64,000 nt of DNA from Bacteriovoracia bacterium (GCA_030431635.1 JAUIIL010000006.1:62001-126000), one strand, 5' to 3'. Shown: positions 28,175 through 37,413, counted from the first letter of the stretch. Notes: generated by a model from the letters alone, not told the origin. Numbers and translations are program-made.

Positions 28175-28542
28175 GGGGGTGCACTGGTTTCGACAGGGCC
28201 CTTGAAAATTTGAGTGCGTGTCTGGGTTGGTCGCTGGGCCCAGTAAAAAGGCGACCGAACTATAATTGGTAATGAAAATTACGCTTTAGCTGCCTAATCT
28301 ATAGATTATTGCAACTAATGAGGGACCTACACCAATAACAAAAAGTAGGTAAAGAGCGTTGTGGGCCTCTCGGTAAAAGAAACCCTCTGGAGCTGTCGGT
28401 AGTCTCCACAAAAAAGCATCCGAGGTTTTGGTTGTTTTCACAAAAATAGCTTAAGGTGTTCATTCCTTTTAATGAACTACACACGTAGGACTCTCTTTGG
28501 ACGGGGTTTTGGACGCGAGTTCGATTCTCGCCACCTCCACCA
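28175..28542 (+). ncRNA. ssrA: Transfer-messenger RNA (tmRNA)
   Basis: The 5' end GGGGGTGCACTGGTTTCGAC and the 3' end with TTCGATTC T-loop and CCACCTCCACCA form the tRNA-like half. The acceptor stem pairs GGGGGTG with CACCTCC, leaving discriminator A and encoded CCA at 28540-28542. The tag reading frame at 28268-28297 gives GNENYALAA then TAA; the resume codon could be GGT or the preceding codon. It rescues stalled ribosomes and tags the product for proteolysis. A TATACT box at 28157-28162 is a plausible -10. Its 3' end is the integration site of the island that follows. Confidence 0.97.
28528..28542 (+). repeat. attL: 3' end of tmRNA, 15-bp direct repeat
   Basis: The 15 bases TCGCCACCTCCACCA end ssrA and recur exactly at 37484-37498. 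Sequences flanking the two copies differ, as expected for the ends of an integrated element. The tmRNA 3' end is a well-known integration target for site-specific recombinases. Confidence 0.85.
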
Positions 28543-28558
28543 TCGCAAAAATAAAAAC

Positions 28559-28580
28559 AGCTCCACACAGGGGCTTTTTT
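28559..28580 (+). terminator. Terminator downstream of ssrA
   Basis: AGCTCC (28559-28564) pairs with GGGGCT (28570-28575), with one G-U pair, around ACACA, followed by a run of T. It lies inside the island, immediately after the attL repeat, so the element supplies the tmRNA terminator. Confidence 0.7.
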
Positions 28581-28766
28581 TATTTCTATAATTTCAAATA
28601 GTTGATCCCATTCTGTAAATAGGACTTATTTTTCATGTCATTGGAAATCACCCAAAATAACAACCGTTGTAGTATTTTGTAGTAACTGGGTGTAATACTT
28701 TGAGATTTGTCATACTTAAAACTATACATGTAGTCAAAAAGTTTAAGGTGAGATAAAGTAGGGTTC

Positions 28767-29114
28767 ATGTCTATAAGAACAAAACAAGTAATTATGAGTA
28801 ATGAAGCAAAGGTCTTAAAGCTCTTCAGAGAGAGGGCCAGTCTTTCTATGAGAGAGGCAGGAGAAAAAATGGGAGTCTCGGGCTCTCTTATATCTCAGAT
28901 TGAAAATGGACGTGAAAATATTCCTAGAGGTGAGAAGCTTCAACGCTTTTTGGATTGTTATGGCGTAGGACTATCGACCTATAAAAAGCATGTTAAGGAG
29001 TATGAAGAGAGTCAGACGGATAAGGATATTGTGAAGTCATTAATAGACAAGGTGTCAGACAAGGATATGAAAACTTTAAGAGTCATAATAGAACATTTCA
29101 TAAGTGAAACTTGA
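28767..29114 (+). CDS. XRE-family helix-turn-helix regulator
   Basis: A 115-residue protein (106 if it starts at the ATG at 28794). The helix-turn-helix spans about residues 15-70: MREAGEKMGVSGSLISQIENGR is the recognition region of XRE/Cro-type repressors. A charged C-terminal tail follows. It is the first gene of the island after the tmRNA terminator, with about 185 bases of non-coding sequence upstream, and is probably the island regulator. A lone antitoxin-like role is also possible. Confidence 0.8.
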   Translation: MSIRTKQVIMSNEAKVLKLFRERASLSMREAGEKMGVSGSLISQIENGRENIPRGEKLQRFLDCYGVGLSTYKKHVKEYEESQTDKDIVKSLIDKVSDKDMKTLRVIIEHFISET

Positions 29115-29189
29115 AATCACATCTTGTGACTTCAAGATGGACTAAGAACAAAATAATCGTTACTGAAATGAGTTGAAATAAGGAAGACT

Positions 29190-30218
29190 ATGAAAACAGA
29201 TAAAAGTGAAATTATTCTTTATAATACAGATGATGGACAAGTTGAGCTGGAAATAAAACTTGACCATGAGGGGCAGACTATTTGGTTAACTCAAAGCCAG
29301 ATGGCAGAGCTTTTTGAAGTCAGTGTGAAGACTGTTAATGAGCATTTAAAAAATATTTACTTAGAAAACGAACTCAATGAAAAAGCAACTATCCGGAATT
29401 TCCGGACAGTTCGACAAGAAGGGTCAAGAGATGTTGAAAGGGAGCTAAGTTACTATAATCTAAATGCTATTTTAGCAGTCGGTTACAGAGTTCGCTCAGT
29501 GCGAGGGACGCAATTTAGAAAATGGGCCACGAAGCAACTTAACGAATATCTGGTCAAAGGTTTTGTCATGAACGACAAGCGTTTGAAAAATCCAGGAGGA
29601 TGGGATTATTTTGATGAACTTCTTGAGCGTATTAAGGACATTAGGGCCTCTGAGAAAAGGTTTTATCAAAAGATTCGTGATCTTATTAAAGAAACGAGTG
29701 TGGACTACTCTAAAGAGCATCACCAAACAAAAGATTTTTTTTCGACAATCCAAAATAAGCTTCTATTTGCAGAGACTGGAAAAACGGCTGCAGAGTTAAT
29801 TATAGAAAGGGCCAATTCAAATAAGCCTAATATGGGTCTTACAAGTTTTGAAGGAAGTATCGTTCGTAAAAAAGATATTGAAGTTGCTAAAAATTATCTT
29901 AATGAAGGTGAAATTAAGAACCTCAATCGACTTGTAAATATGTTTTTAGACTTTGCTGAAGATAGGGCCAATCGAAGAAAAGAGATAACCTTAGCTGAAT
30001 GGATAGCGCAAACTGAAAAGTTCTTAGAGTTTAATGAAAGAGAACTATTAAAGGGGGCAGGTAAGAAATCTAGACAAGAAATGCTCTCTCATACAGAAGA
30101 GCAATATGAGGTATACAAGTTAAACAGAAAAAACTCAGAAAAAGATAAGGCTGAAGAAGAATATTTTGATGAGTTGGAGGAGGTATTAAAAACAATAGAA
30201 AAAAAGAAAAAAGAGTAG
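29190..30218 (+). CDS. RhuM family protein
   Basis: A 342-residue RhuM-type protein. The N-terminal domain has WLTQSQMAELFEVSVKTVN, an HTH-like segment, then RTVRQEGSRDVERELSYYN and VRSVRGTQFRKWA, all hallmarks of the family. The C-terminal half is helical and ends in a lysine/glutamate-rich tail. RhuM was named as a Salmonella pathogenicity-island protein and is common on mobile elements and in defence islands; biochemical function is not established. AAGGAAG precedes the ATG. Confidence 0.9.
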   Translation: MKTDKSEIILYNTDDGQVELEIKLDHEGQTIWLTQSQMAELFEVSVKTVNEHLKNIYLENELNEKATIRNFRTVRQEGSRDVERELSYYNLNAILAVGYRVRSVRGTQFRKWATKQLNEYLVKGFVMNDKRLKNPGGWDYFDELLERIKDIRASEKRFYQKIRDLIKETSVDYSKEHHQTKDFFSTIQNKLLFAETGKTAAELIIERANSNKPNMGLTSFEGSIVRKKDIEVAKNYLNEGEIKNLNRLVNMFLDFAEDRANRRKEITLAEWIAQTEKFLEFNERELLKGAGKKSRQEMLSHTEEQYEVYKLNRKNSEKDKAEEEYFDELEEVLKTIEKKKKE

Positions 30219-30351
30219 CGTTATTGAAACATTAAATAGACTTGGTATTCTACTCATTTTTGTATCAATAGCTTCTTTATTAGAAGACATTTCTTTTTTT
30301 ACAGATTTACTTTCAAATTTCAGATTTCAATATTTATGGCTTTCTCTATTA

Positions 30352-31134
30352 TTGTTTTTAATAAATGTTATCCGTAAAAAGCATTTCTATGGAAGTGCTT
30401 ATCTTATTGTATGCCTTATCAACTTAAGTCTGATTTATCCAACATGGACGAATATTCATAGAATTGAGATTCCTGACATCAAAGTTTATTACGCAAATAT
30501 TTTATCTTCAAATAGAGAATACCTAAAAATAAAAGAGAGTATTAAGAACGAGAATCCAGATATTATTGTTTTACAAGAAGTGAATCAAAGTTGGGTAGAA
30601 AATCTTAATTTCCTCACTGATGGTTATAAATATAAAATTCTACTTCCAAGAGAAGACAACTTTGGCATGGCCATATTCTCTAAAGAGAAAATTCTTAGTG
30701 AGCAAATTCTAATAGGTAAAGCTGAAGTTGAGTCGATTTTGTTTGAAGTGAGCTTTAAAGGTAGAAAATTAAGTATTCTTTCAACCCATCCAGTTCCTCC
30801 CATAACACTAGAGTATTGGGATTTAAGAAATAATCAATACATTGAGGTAGCAGAGTATTTGAATAGTATTGAGGGAGATAAAGTTTTAATAGGGGACTTT
30901 AATACAACTCCATGGTCACATTATCTGGGGGAAATGGCCCAAAAGACAAACTTGGAACCAGTTAATGTTTTTGAAGATACTTGGAATAGTTTTTTTCCTA
31001 TAGGTATGCGTATTAGGCTAGATCATGCTTTTATTTCAAAAAACTTTCAAGGGGAATTAAAAGTATTAAATGAAGTGGGTTCAGATCACCTGCCTATGCT
31101 ATTAAATTTAAAATATAAAGGAAGTTCAATATGA
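30352..31134 (+). CDS. Endonuclease/exonuclease/phosphatase family protein with membrane N-terminus
   Basis: A 260-residue EEP-fold protein. Catalytic motifs: LQEVN (Glu), STHPVPP (His), GDFNTTPW (Asp/Asn) and GSDHLPM (Asp/His), all intact. These enzymes cleave phosphodiester bonds in nucleic acids, inositides or sphingolipids. Hydrophobic N-terminal helices suggest membrane attachment with the catalytic domain outside the cytoplasm. The TTG at 30352 is a poor start: the same frame is open back to 30199 and reads as two more hydrophobic helices, but contains no ATG, GTG or TTG, so the true start may be a rare codon (ATT near 30223) or may be lost. Coupled by ATGA to the next gene. Confidence 0.82.
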   Translation: MFLINVIRKKHFYGSAYLIVCLINLSLIYPTWTNIHRIEIPDIKVYYANILSSNREYLKIKESIKNENPDIIVLQEVNQSWVENLNFLTDGYKYKILLPREDNFGMAIFSKEKILSEQILIGKAEVESILFEVSFKGRKLSILSTHPVPPITLEYWDLRNNQYIEVAEYLNSIEGDKVLIGDFNTTPWSHYLGEMAQKTNLEPVNVFEDTWNSFFPIGMRIRLDHAFISKNFQGELKVLNEVGSDHLPMLLNLKYKGSSI

Positions 31135-31487
31135 AATGGCCTCTAGAACTAATGGAAGAAGCAAGAGATGAAGCTTATGAATATTTTGATAAAAATATAA
31201 GGCCATTGCCAAAAGATAAAGATGGTAAAATTGATTTCACTGCTTTTGGATTAGAAAATAATGATATAGATGCCTTTAGGCATGCTCATGTGAGTGGGGT
31301 GTTCGTGATTGAGTACAATGAGGTGGCTTCAGATTTTCTAGGTAGGATGAATGAATATAAAATTGGAGATTTGTATTCAAACTCTAAAGACTCAAGATCT
31401 CTGAATATGGATTTATGGAATAACCAAGTGGGACGTAAGTATGCTAAAAAAGTAAGTAATAGAAATGAGTTACTCAAGAGACAGTAG
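31131..31487 (+). CDS. Small DUF6973-like protein
   Basis: The 118-residue product contains DAFRHAHVSGVF and NMDLWNNQVGRKYA, which resemble the DAFRHAxW...MDLxNNxxGR pattern of the DUF6973 group found in phage, polymorphic-toxin and secreted proteins. In that group the His and Asn residues are thought to form an active or binding site; activity unknown. It overlaps the phosphatase-like gene by 4 bases, so the two are translated together and may act together. Confidence 0.6.
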   Translation: MKWPLELMEEARDEAYEYFDKNIRPLPKDKDGKIDFTAFGLENNDIDAFRHAHVSGVFVIEYNEVASDFLGRMNEYKIGDLYSNSKDSRSLNMDLWNNQVGRKYAKKVSNRNELLKRQ

Positions 31488-31599
31488 GTTAAGATAAATT
31501 ATATAGCACTATTTTCTTCTAGAACTATTTTTTATAAAAGAGTTTGATGAGTGAGACGATATGGATTAATAATATTAATTTAATTGGTATAGCTTTATA

Positions 31600-34500
31600 A
31601 TGACTCATTTAACTAATGCGACAAGGCTTTGGATCTATCAAAATTTTAAAAAATTTATAGGTAATGATCAGTATTTCAAAGCATTTAATTCTAATGTTTT
31701 GTTGTCAGTTCTAAAATATGTTCTTAGTGGTAAAGCAGACTTAAATTTGATCATAGCTGAAATGAAAGAGTTAGGGCTAGATAAAGATTTTAAGCTGTTT
31801 AGAAAAATCGATAAAACTACAAATAAGCCTCAATATTTCAAGTATCCAAATCTTGTTTTTCAAATGGAGTCTTTGATTGATTGCTGGCCAGAAATAATTG
31901 AATTAGAGAAAAAAATACGTGAAAATTATTATGAATATGAAGATACCAATTCAGCTCAAGCTTTGATCGATCCAGATGAATACAATGGCTATGAAAAAGA
32001 ATATATTAAAAGAGGGCTATACGGATTAAAGCCAAATATAAGAACTATCATTGGGCTTGATGAAAATGAAATTACATTGCATGGATATGAACTTTCTAAG
32101 ATAACATCGATCCGTTCTGATTTCTCATACGAGTACGATAGTTTTAAACATGAAACAAAAAGTAGTGTTCAGAATATTGCAAAAAATGAAAATAGCTTTG
32201 GTATCTTTTTTCAAACAGACATAGCCGCTTTCTATCACTCGATAACTCCTACAATTTTAAGAAAGTTTTTTTACAACAATTATCCGAAGTCAAAGAATAT
32301 AAGAAAATACTTAAGAGAGCTTGAAAAAAAGAAAGAAGATGAATTGCCAATTGGTTGGATATTAAGTGGAACCCTTGCCTATTTTGTCTTACTTAAATTT
32401 CATGAGCTTTTAAATAAAAAACTTAAGAGGCACCTAAATAAATCATTAAAAGATGAAAAATCTAATTTATCTGTACTTTCAGTAGGTATCACTTCTTATG
32501 TTGACGATTTTATTTTCGTTGTAAAAACAAATGAGACAGTAGTTGATGAAACTATTCTAGAGAACTTTGAAAAGCTAATCCTTGAAAAGTCCAATCAGAC
32601 ATTAAAGGAACTCCTAGGTAATGATTGTAAAGTAAGGTTCCATGATTTTAAGGCTCCAAAAAATAAAAAATTTACCATAACCCCTGAGTTTGCCACTTTA
32701 CTTGATAGTAACTTTCATGACTTTATGAACAATGCCTCAGCGTTAGGAGATGAAGCAGATTTACTAGATGATTTAATGGCTCCTTGTGAAAACGAAATGA
32801 TTCTTAATGAAAGAGCTCAGTTTGTAAAAAGTTTAAGGGCCTTGAAGAATAAGATAGAAGACGAAGAGGTAATTGATCCCGATAAATTTAAGAAAAATTT
32901 TGATAAAGTTCTATATAGATTAGATTCTGAGGGAGCCAGATATATTTTATCTGTAATGTCTTTACTGAAATCTTTTTTCAATAAACTAGAAAGCGAAGAG
33001 AAATTTACTGAGAATATGTACTTTCAGTTTATAAACCAAGTTTATGAGAAGTTGATACAAAATACGCTTTCACCTGAAATATTTGTTAGATTTTTTTTAA
33101 AAGCCTGGTCATTTATTCCCAAGCCTTATGACTCTAAATATACCTCTAAATATTTCGATATATTTAATAAGTGTAGAGAGGGGTATTTTAATTCAAGCGA
33201 CAATGGCTTTTCAGAAGCTGATAGAGAATACTTTGATCTTGTTTCGCAAGCGGTAAGAAGGGACCTCTTGATTCATTTCCCCAGTGACCCAAAAGGAAAT
33301 CCGAAACGAAAGCATAAAGGAAAACTTCCTTTCTATCAGGTTCATAAAATGTTTTGTGATACAATTTCAATTTTAGTAGGAAAATCAGATAGCAGTTTAA
33401 TATTAGAAGAATCAGATGTATTTACAGTTATAGAATCCGTAAAACACTATTTTTATGGGCTAGATGATCCTCTTGGTTTTAATTATCTTAAGTGTTTTGA
33501 AGATTTTTTTGTAAAAGTAAAAGAGAAAGATAAGAAAAGGTTTATTGAGAAATATGTAAACGAAAGTTTATATCATTTTATATCGATTATGAATAATAAT
33601 GATATAAATGCTCTTGTAGTTTTTTTAGAAAAGAACAATAAAAGCCATATGTCCGCATATAAAGAACTTAAACATCAAATCAAGCAAGCAGGTTTTATTG
33701 AAAATATAGCAACCTCTCATAGCAAGGAGAGATTTGATGTAATGATGAGTTATTTTTCTATGCTTGGAGAAGATGATGGAAAAAGTATTGATAATGAAAT
33801 AAAGAAAATCTCGCCTACCTTTTTAATCGTGCCATCAAAAAGTCAGTTTTTAAGAACTTACCTCTTTTTATGTCACCTGTTTCTATGCTCAACCGTAAGC
33901 GATTTGAGAAAAGTCATATTCTTTCAATTAACGAGGTTGGATTCATCTTTCTTTTTATCTTGGAAATCAAATATTCAGGGTTTCTCTCCTTTGTCACCTT
34001 ATATTGCCCGATTATTAAGAGGTATTTTAACTGTTGGGTATATAAAAAATTTTAGCATATTTAAATTTGTAACTAACGCTCTACTGGAACAAGAAAAATA
34101 TTATTATTATTCAAGTCCTGATTTTGATACTGACGGCATAGCAAAGGTTTCACTTGATGGTTTAGGCTTTAAAGGTAGTGGGAGGCTTGAAGAGTTAGAC
34201 CCAAAGAGAGTAATGAAAATTACTTTAGCACCTATTGGAATATGGGGGAAATCCTATGATTTTAAACGAGGTGGGAAGTTAAGAAAGGGGATTATTTATA
34301 ATATTAACAGAAGAATAGTTAGTGCTATAAATCATGCGATAAGGGTTAAGTCCAACCTTGTTATATTCCCTGAGTGTAGTATTCCTCAGGAAAACCTCAA
34401 TTATTATCTTAAGCTAGCAGGTGACAACGGCATTATTCTTATAGGAGGCTTGGAACACTCTTCGAATCGCTCTAATCAAGCTTGGAATTCAGCGATCGTA

Positions 34501-35073
34501 TCTATTCCTTGTAATGTGAAAGAGAATCCTTTTGGGAAAACTTATTGGCCTTTCATACAAAATAAAATATATCCTGCTGCAAAAGAAAGTTTTGAATTGA
34601 GAAATGCTGGTGGAAGTTTTGAATTTATTGGAGGAAAAGAATTAATAATTTTCGAATCAAATAAATGGAGAAACTTTTCTATTCTGACTTGTGCTGACTT
34701 TCTATCTTTAAAGCATTTATTTTTACTACAAGGTAGGATACAAAGTCTTTTTGTACCATCTTTAAATAAAGACTCAAGCACCTTTGAGCATAATTCTCAA
34801 ACGGCAATTAGGCAGTTATATTGCTATAGTATCATATGCAATAATTCTTTTTGGGGTAAAAGTTCTGTTTATGCTCCATATAGGAAATCATACGAACGAA
34901 CCATATTTTCTATCGAAGGGAAATCTACACCCAATTTTCATACAATTGAGATCAGCCCACAAGAATTTAATGAAGTTCAAGATAACGAAGCTGAAACCTG
35001 CTTTTTTGAAGATAAAGAAAAAGGCTTGAAAAAATATAAACAGTTGCCGCCAGGATGGAAAAAGATAAGTTAG
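31600..35073 (+). CDS. Reverse transcriptase-nitrilase fusion (DRT type 1 / UG1-like)
   Basis: A 1157-residue protein. An N-terminal reverse-transcriptase domain (about residues 60-370) shows TDIAAFYHSI with motif A Asp207, LPIGWILSGTLA (motif B-like) and SYVDDFIFVV with Y300-V-D-D303, so polymerase residues are intact. A long helical middle follows. The C-terminal 250 residues form a nitrilase fold: E925 (FPECSIP), K989 (QNKIYP) and C1031 (LTCADF) give the Glu-Lys-Cys triad. RT plus C-terminal nitrilase is the architecture of DRT type 1 (UG1), a known anti-phage system. How the nitrilase acts is not established. Only about 110 bases separate it from the previous gene, leaving little room for a dedicated template RNA. 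Ribosome-binding site is weak. Confidence 0.88.
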   Translation: MTHLTNATRLWIYQNFKKFIGNDQYFKAFNSNVLLSVLKYVLSGKADLNLIIAEMKELGLDKDFKLFRKIDKTTNKPQYFKYPNLVFQMESLIDCWPEIIELEKKIRENYYEYEDTNSAQALIDPDEYNGYEKEYIKRGLYGLKPNIRTIIGLDENEITLHGYELSKITSIRSDFSYEYDSFKHETKSSVQNIAKNENSFGIFFQTDIAAFYHSITPTILRKFFYNNYPKSKNIRKYLRELEKKKEDELPIGWILSGTLAYFVLLKFHELLNKKLKRHLNKSLKDEKSNLSVLSVGITSYVDDFIFVVKTNETVVDETILENFEKLILEKSNQTLKELLGNDCKVRFHDFKAPKNKKFTITPEFATLLDSNFHDFMNNASALGDEADLLDDLMAPCENEMILNERAQFVKSLRALKNKIEDEEVIDPDKFKKNFDKVLYRLDSEGARYILSVMSLLKSFFNKLESEEKFTENMYFQFINQVYEKLIQNTLSPEIFVRFFLKAWSFIPKPYDSKYTSKYFDIFNKCREGYFNSSDNGFSEADREYFDLVSQAVRRDLLIHFPSDPKGNPKRKHKGKLPFYQVHKMFCDTISILVGKSDSSLILEESDVFTVIESVKHYFYGLDDPLGFNYLKCFEDFFVKVKEKDKKRFIEKYVNESLYHFISIMNNNDINALVVFLEKNNKSHMSAYKELKHQIKQAGFIENIATSHSKERFDVMMSYFSMLGEDDGKSIDNEIKKISPTFLIVPSKSQFLRTYLFLCHLFLCSTVSDLRKVIFFQLTRLDSSFFLSWKSNIQGFSPLSPYIARLLRGILTVGYIKNFSIFKFVTNALLEQEKYYYYSSPDFDTDGIAKVSLDGLGFKGSGRLEELDPKRVMKITLAPIGIWGKSYDFKRGGKLRKGIIYNINRRIVSAINHAIRVKSNLVIFPECSIPQENLNYYLKLAGDNGIILIGGLEHSSNRSNQAWNSAIVSIPCNVKENPFGKTYWPFIQNKIYPAAKESFELRNAGGSFEFIGGKELIIFESNKWRNFSILTCADFLSLKHLFLLQGRIQSLFVPSLNKDSSTFEHNSQTAIRQLYCYSIICNNSFWGKSSVYAPYRKSYERTIFSIEGKSTPNFHTIEISPQEFNEVQDNEAETCFFEDKEKGLKKYKQLPPGWKKIS

Positions 35074-35130
35074 TTTTGACAGGTGCAACTCTTCTTTATT
35101 TTTCATAAGAAGTAAATAAGGAGCTATTTT

Positions 35131-36063
35131 ATGTCCAAGGAACTGTATGGGAAAATATTTCCAAACGCTTTTAGCGATGAAAAGGATTTAAGCAATAAGG
35201 ATTTTCAATTAGTGCATTATACTTCTGCAGAAGCTCTTGTAAGTATTTTAAGAAATAAGTCGTTTTGGCTACGGCCTACTTATAATATGAATGATTATAC
35301 TGAAGTAATTCATGGCTTAGACTTTTTAATAAGATCCTATAACAATGGAAGCGACTTTACTTTTAGGAAAACAATTAATTCAATATTCCCAAATAAAGGG
35401 GATGACCTAGAAAAATTTTTAAACGAAAACCTACATAATAATAAAAATGATATATTTGTGGGTTGTTTTTCTCAGCATAAGAAGGAGGAGGATCTATTCG
35501 GGCGCCTTTCTATGTGGAGAGCTTATGGTCGTGGGGCTGGTGTGGCATTAATTTTAAATAAAAACTTCTTTCAATTAGACTCAAGTGAAGTTTTATTCTT
35601 TTCAAAAGTCAAATATGATGATGAATCAATTTTTAAAAAAGAATTTGATCAACTGGTCGAGAATATCAAGAAGTATAAAGAGGATATAAGGAAGCTGGGG
35701 TTTGAAGGATTTGCGAGCATGATACTAGTATATTTTTTAATAAAGCTATCTTCTCAAAAACATCCTGGATTTAAAGAAGAGTTAGAATGGAGATTGATTC
35801 ATTTACCTCGAGTATTTCCCTTAAAGCATGTTTTAGAGTCAGTGCATATTATAAGTAATTTGCCACAGAGAGTTTACGAAATCGATTTTGTAAAATCTCC
35901 GTTTCCTGTTACACTTGACTCATTAATAAAGAGGGTTGTAATTGGTCCATGTAAAGATGGTCTTGCTGTTTATGACTCTATATTGATAGAAATGAGGAAA
36001 GCAGGGATTAGTGAACCATATAAAAAGATTGTAAACTCTACTATACCCTTGAGAATTGATTAA
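35131..36063 (+). CDS. DUF2971 family protein
   Basis: A 310-residue cytoplasmic protein with the DUF2971 hallmarks: HYTSAEALVSIL, FWLRPTYNMNDYTE, FVGCFSQHKKEEDL and SMWRAYGRGAGVAL. The family is common in phage and defence islands, and the fold (conserved HYT, N/D and W-x-Y-G) resembles ADP-ribosyltransferase or RES-like toxins, but activity is not established. AAGGAG sits close upstream. It follows the reverse transcriptase by 57 bases on the same strand and may be part of the same system. Confidence 0.82.
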   Translation: MSKELYGKIFPNAFSDEKDLSNKDFQLVHYTSAEALVSILRNKSFWLRPTYNMNDYTEVIHGLDFLIRSYNNGSDFTFRKTINSIFPNKGDDLEKFLNENLHNNKNDIFVGCFSQHKKEEDLFGRLSMWRAYGRGAGVALILNKNFFQLDSSEVLFFSKVKYDDESIFKKEFDQLVENIKKYKEDIRKLGFEGFASMILVYFLIKLSSQKHPGFKEELEWRLIHLPRVFPLKHVLESVHIISNLPQRVYEIDFVKSPFPVTLDSLIKRVVIGPCKDGLAVYDSILIEMRKAGISEPYKKIVNSTIPLRID

Positions 36064-36090
36064 CTGGATTAATAAATAGTTTGCCTTAGC

Positions 36091-37140
36091 ATGAGTTGTA
36101 TTCTATCCCGTGTAAGGCTTTTAATTAGAGAGGTTAATATCAATCCATTTTATTCTCGCAATTTTTTTACAAATGAATTTAATAGGGGAGCTGCTTATGA
36201 GGAAGGCTTTGCTCGATTGTTTGTTTATTTCATGCCTGGAAATAACAAACCAACTATTCAAATAATGTGTGATACTGATCCAAGTAAACTTATTGGATTT
36301 TATCTTCAGTTTCCATCTCTGGGTGAAAGTTCTTTTAAAATGGCGAGAAAGAAATTAGAAGCGATGATAAAAGGATCAACATTAGATAATATTTTAAGTT
36401 TTATTGAGGATAGAGTTTATTTTCATACTAATTTGCTAACTGGTAATGAGGTTAGAGAGTTTTTAGGCCAAATACCATGGGTACAAGATGGGATCCGTTC
36501 CGCAATGATGGATTTTTCAAATACTGAAAAGGGCATTCTTTTTAAGGCAATGTTTCATAAAGACTTTTTAACAGTTTCTGGGAAATGCAATTCAAGTGTA
36601 TTTTCTATAATTGGGAAAAAAGGTAAAAGCATAGGTTCTGCATTTGCATTTTGCTTTGAGCTTGGAACACATGGAATTTTAACTGCTAAGCATTGTCTTA
36701 CAAATATTAAGGGAGTTGTTAACTTGCAAACGGCTAGCGGAAAATTGTTTCAGTGTCATATTAAGAAGATTTTTAGTTCTAAAATAGATTTAGCACTTCT
36801 AGAGCCAGTTGGTGACATTCCTTTTAAGTATGGGTTCTCTTTAGGTGAATATGTTAAATGTGAAATTGGGGACAGAGTTTACTGTGCAGGTTATCCAAAT
36901 AAGTTGGGAATAAGTCCCACTATTTCTTTAGGGCATATTTCAAATACTAATGCTAAATATAAAAACGAACTTGAATTGTTACAGATTTCAGGACTTGCTA
37001 TTAATCCTGCTAATAGCGGAGGTCCAGTATTAAACTCAAATGAAGAAGTAATTGGTGTTTTAACTGGAAGAGGTTTGGGGAGTGACCACCTTCAAAATAT
37101 AGCTTTTTGTGAGCCAATCAGTAGAATACTAAACATGTAG
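36091..37140 (+). CDS. Trypsin-like serine protease with novel N-terminal domain
   Basis: A 349-residue protein. The C-terminal half is a chymotrypsin-fold peptidase with triad H201 (LTAKHCL), D233 (KIDLALL) and S309 (NPANSGGPV). There is no signal peptide, so the protease should act in the cytoplasm, which is unusual for S1 enzymes and typical of defence effectors. The first 170 residues match no family I recognise; they could be a sensing or adaptor domain. It starts 27 bases after the DUF2971 gene, pointing to a shared transcript with the reverse transcriptase. Confidence 0.82.
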   Translation: MSCILSRVRLLIREVNINPFYSRNFFTNEFNRGAAYEEGFARLFVYFMPGNNKPTIQIMCDTDPSKLIGFYLQFPSLGESSFKMARKKLEAMIKGSTLDNILSFIEDRVYFHTNLLTGNEVREFLGQIPWVQDGIRSAMMDFSNTEKGILFKAMFHKDFLTVSGKCNSSVFSIIGKKGKSIGSAFAFCFELGTHGILTAKHCLTNIKGVVNLQTASGKLFQCHIKKIFSSKIDLALLEPVGDIPFKYGFSLGEYVKCEIGDRVYCAGYPNKLGISPTISLGHISNTNAKYKNELELLQISGLAINPANSGGPVLNSNEEVIGVLTGRGLGSDHLQNIAFCEPISRILNM

Positions 37141-37164
37141 TTGTTTTTAATAGTGAGGTTTTAT

Positions 37165-37413
37165 ATGAAGATTGCTTTCCATATTTTTTTGATGTTTGTT
37201 TTAGTTAACTCTTGTGCATCTTCTAATAAGATAATTGGGCCAGATGGTTCTGAACATCAACTAATAACTTGTGAAGGAATACAATATTGCTATGAAGAAG
37301 CGACCAAAGTTTGTGGAGGAAAGTATAAAATTGTAAACTCAACTTCTAAAACTGAAGGGTATAACGGTATTACGTCTTCTGAAGAAAGCTTATTGGTTAA
37401 ATGTGTGAAGTAA
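37165..37413 (+). CDS. Small lipoprotein, function unknown
   Basis: An 82-residue protein with signal peptide and lipobox VNSC (Cys about residue 17). The mature part holds three more cysteines (TCEGIQYCYEEATKVC) that may form disulfides, and ends GYNGI...LVKCVK. The ATG at 37165, preceded by GTGAGG, is chosen over a TTG at 37141. It is the last gene before attR and is likely cargo. No function assigned. Confidence 0.65.
   Translation: MKIAFHIFLMFVLVNSCASSNKIIGPDGSEHQLITCEGIQYCYEEATKVCGGKYKIVNSTSKTEGYNGITSSEESLLVKCVK

Noticed and set aside
31488-31599. Template RNA gene upstream of the reverse transcriptase
   Set aside because: The 112-base gap has no clear stable fold or promoter; a retron-type msr/msd layout is not seen.
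35074-35130. Hairpin CTTCTTTAT/ATAAGAAG as a terminator between the RT and DUF2971 genes
   Set aside because: The stem is short, imperfect and lacks a T run; read-through into the DUF2971 gene is more likely.
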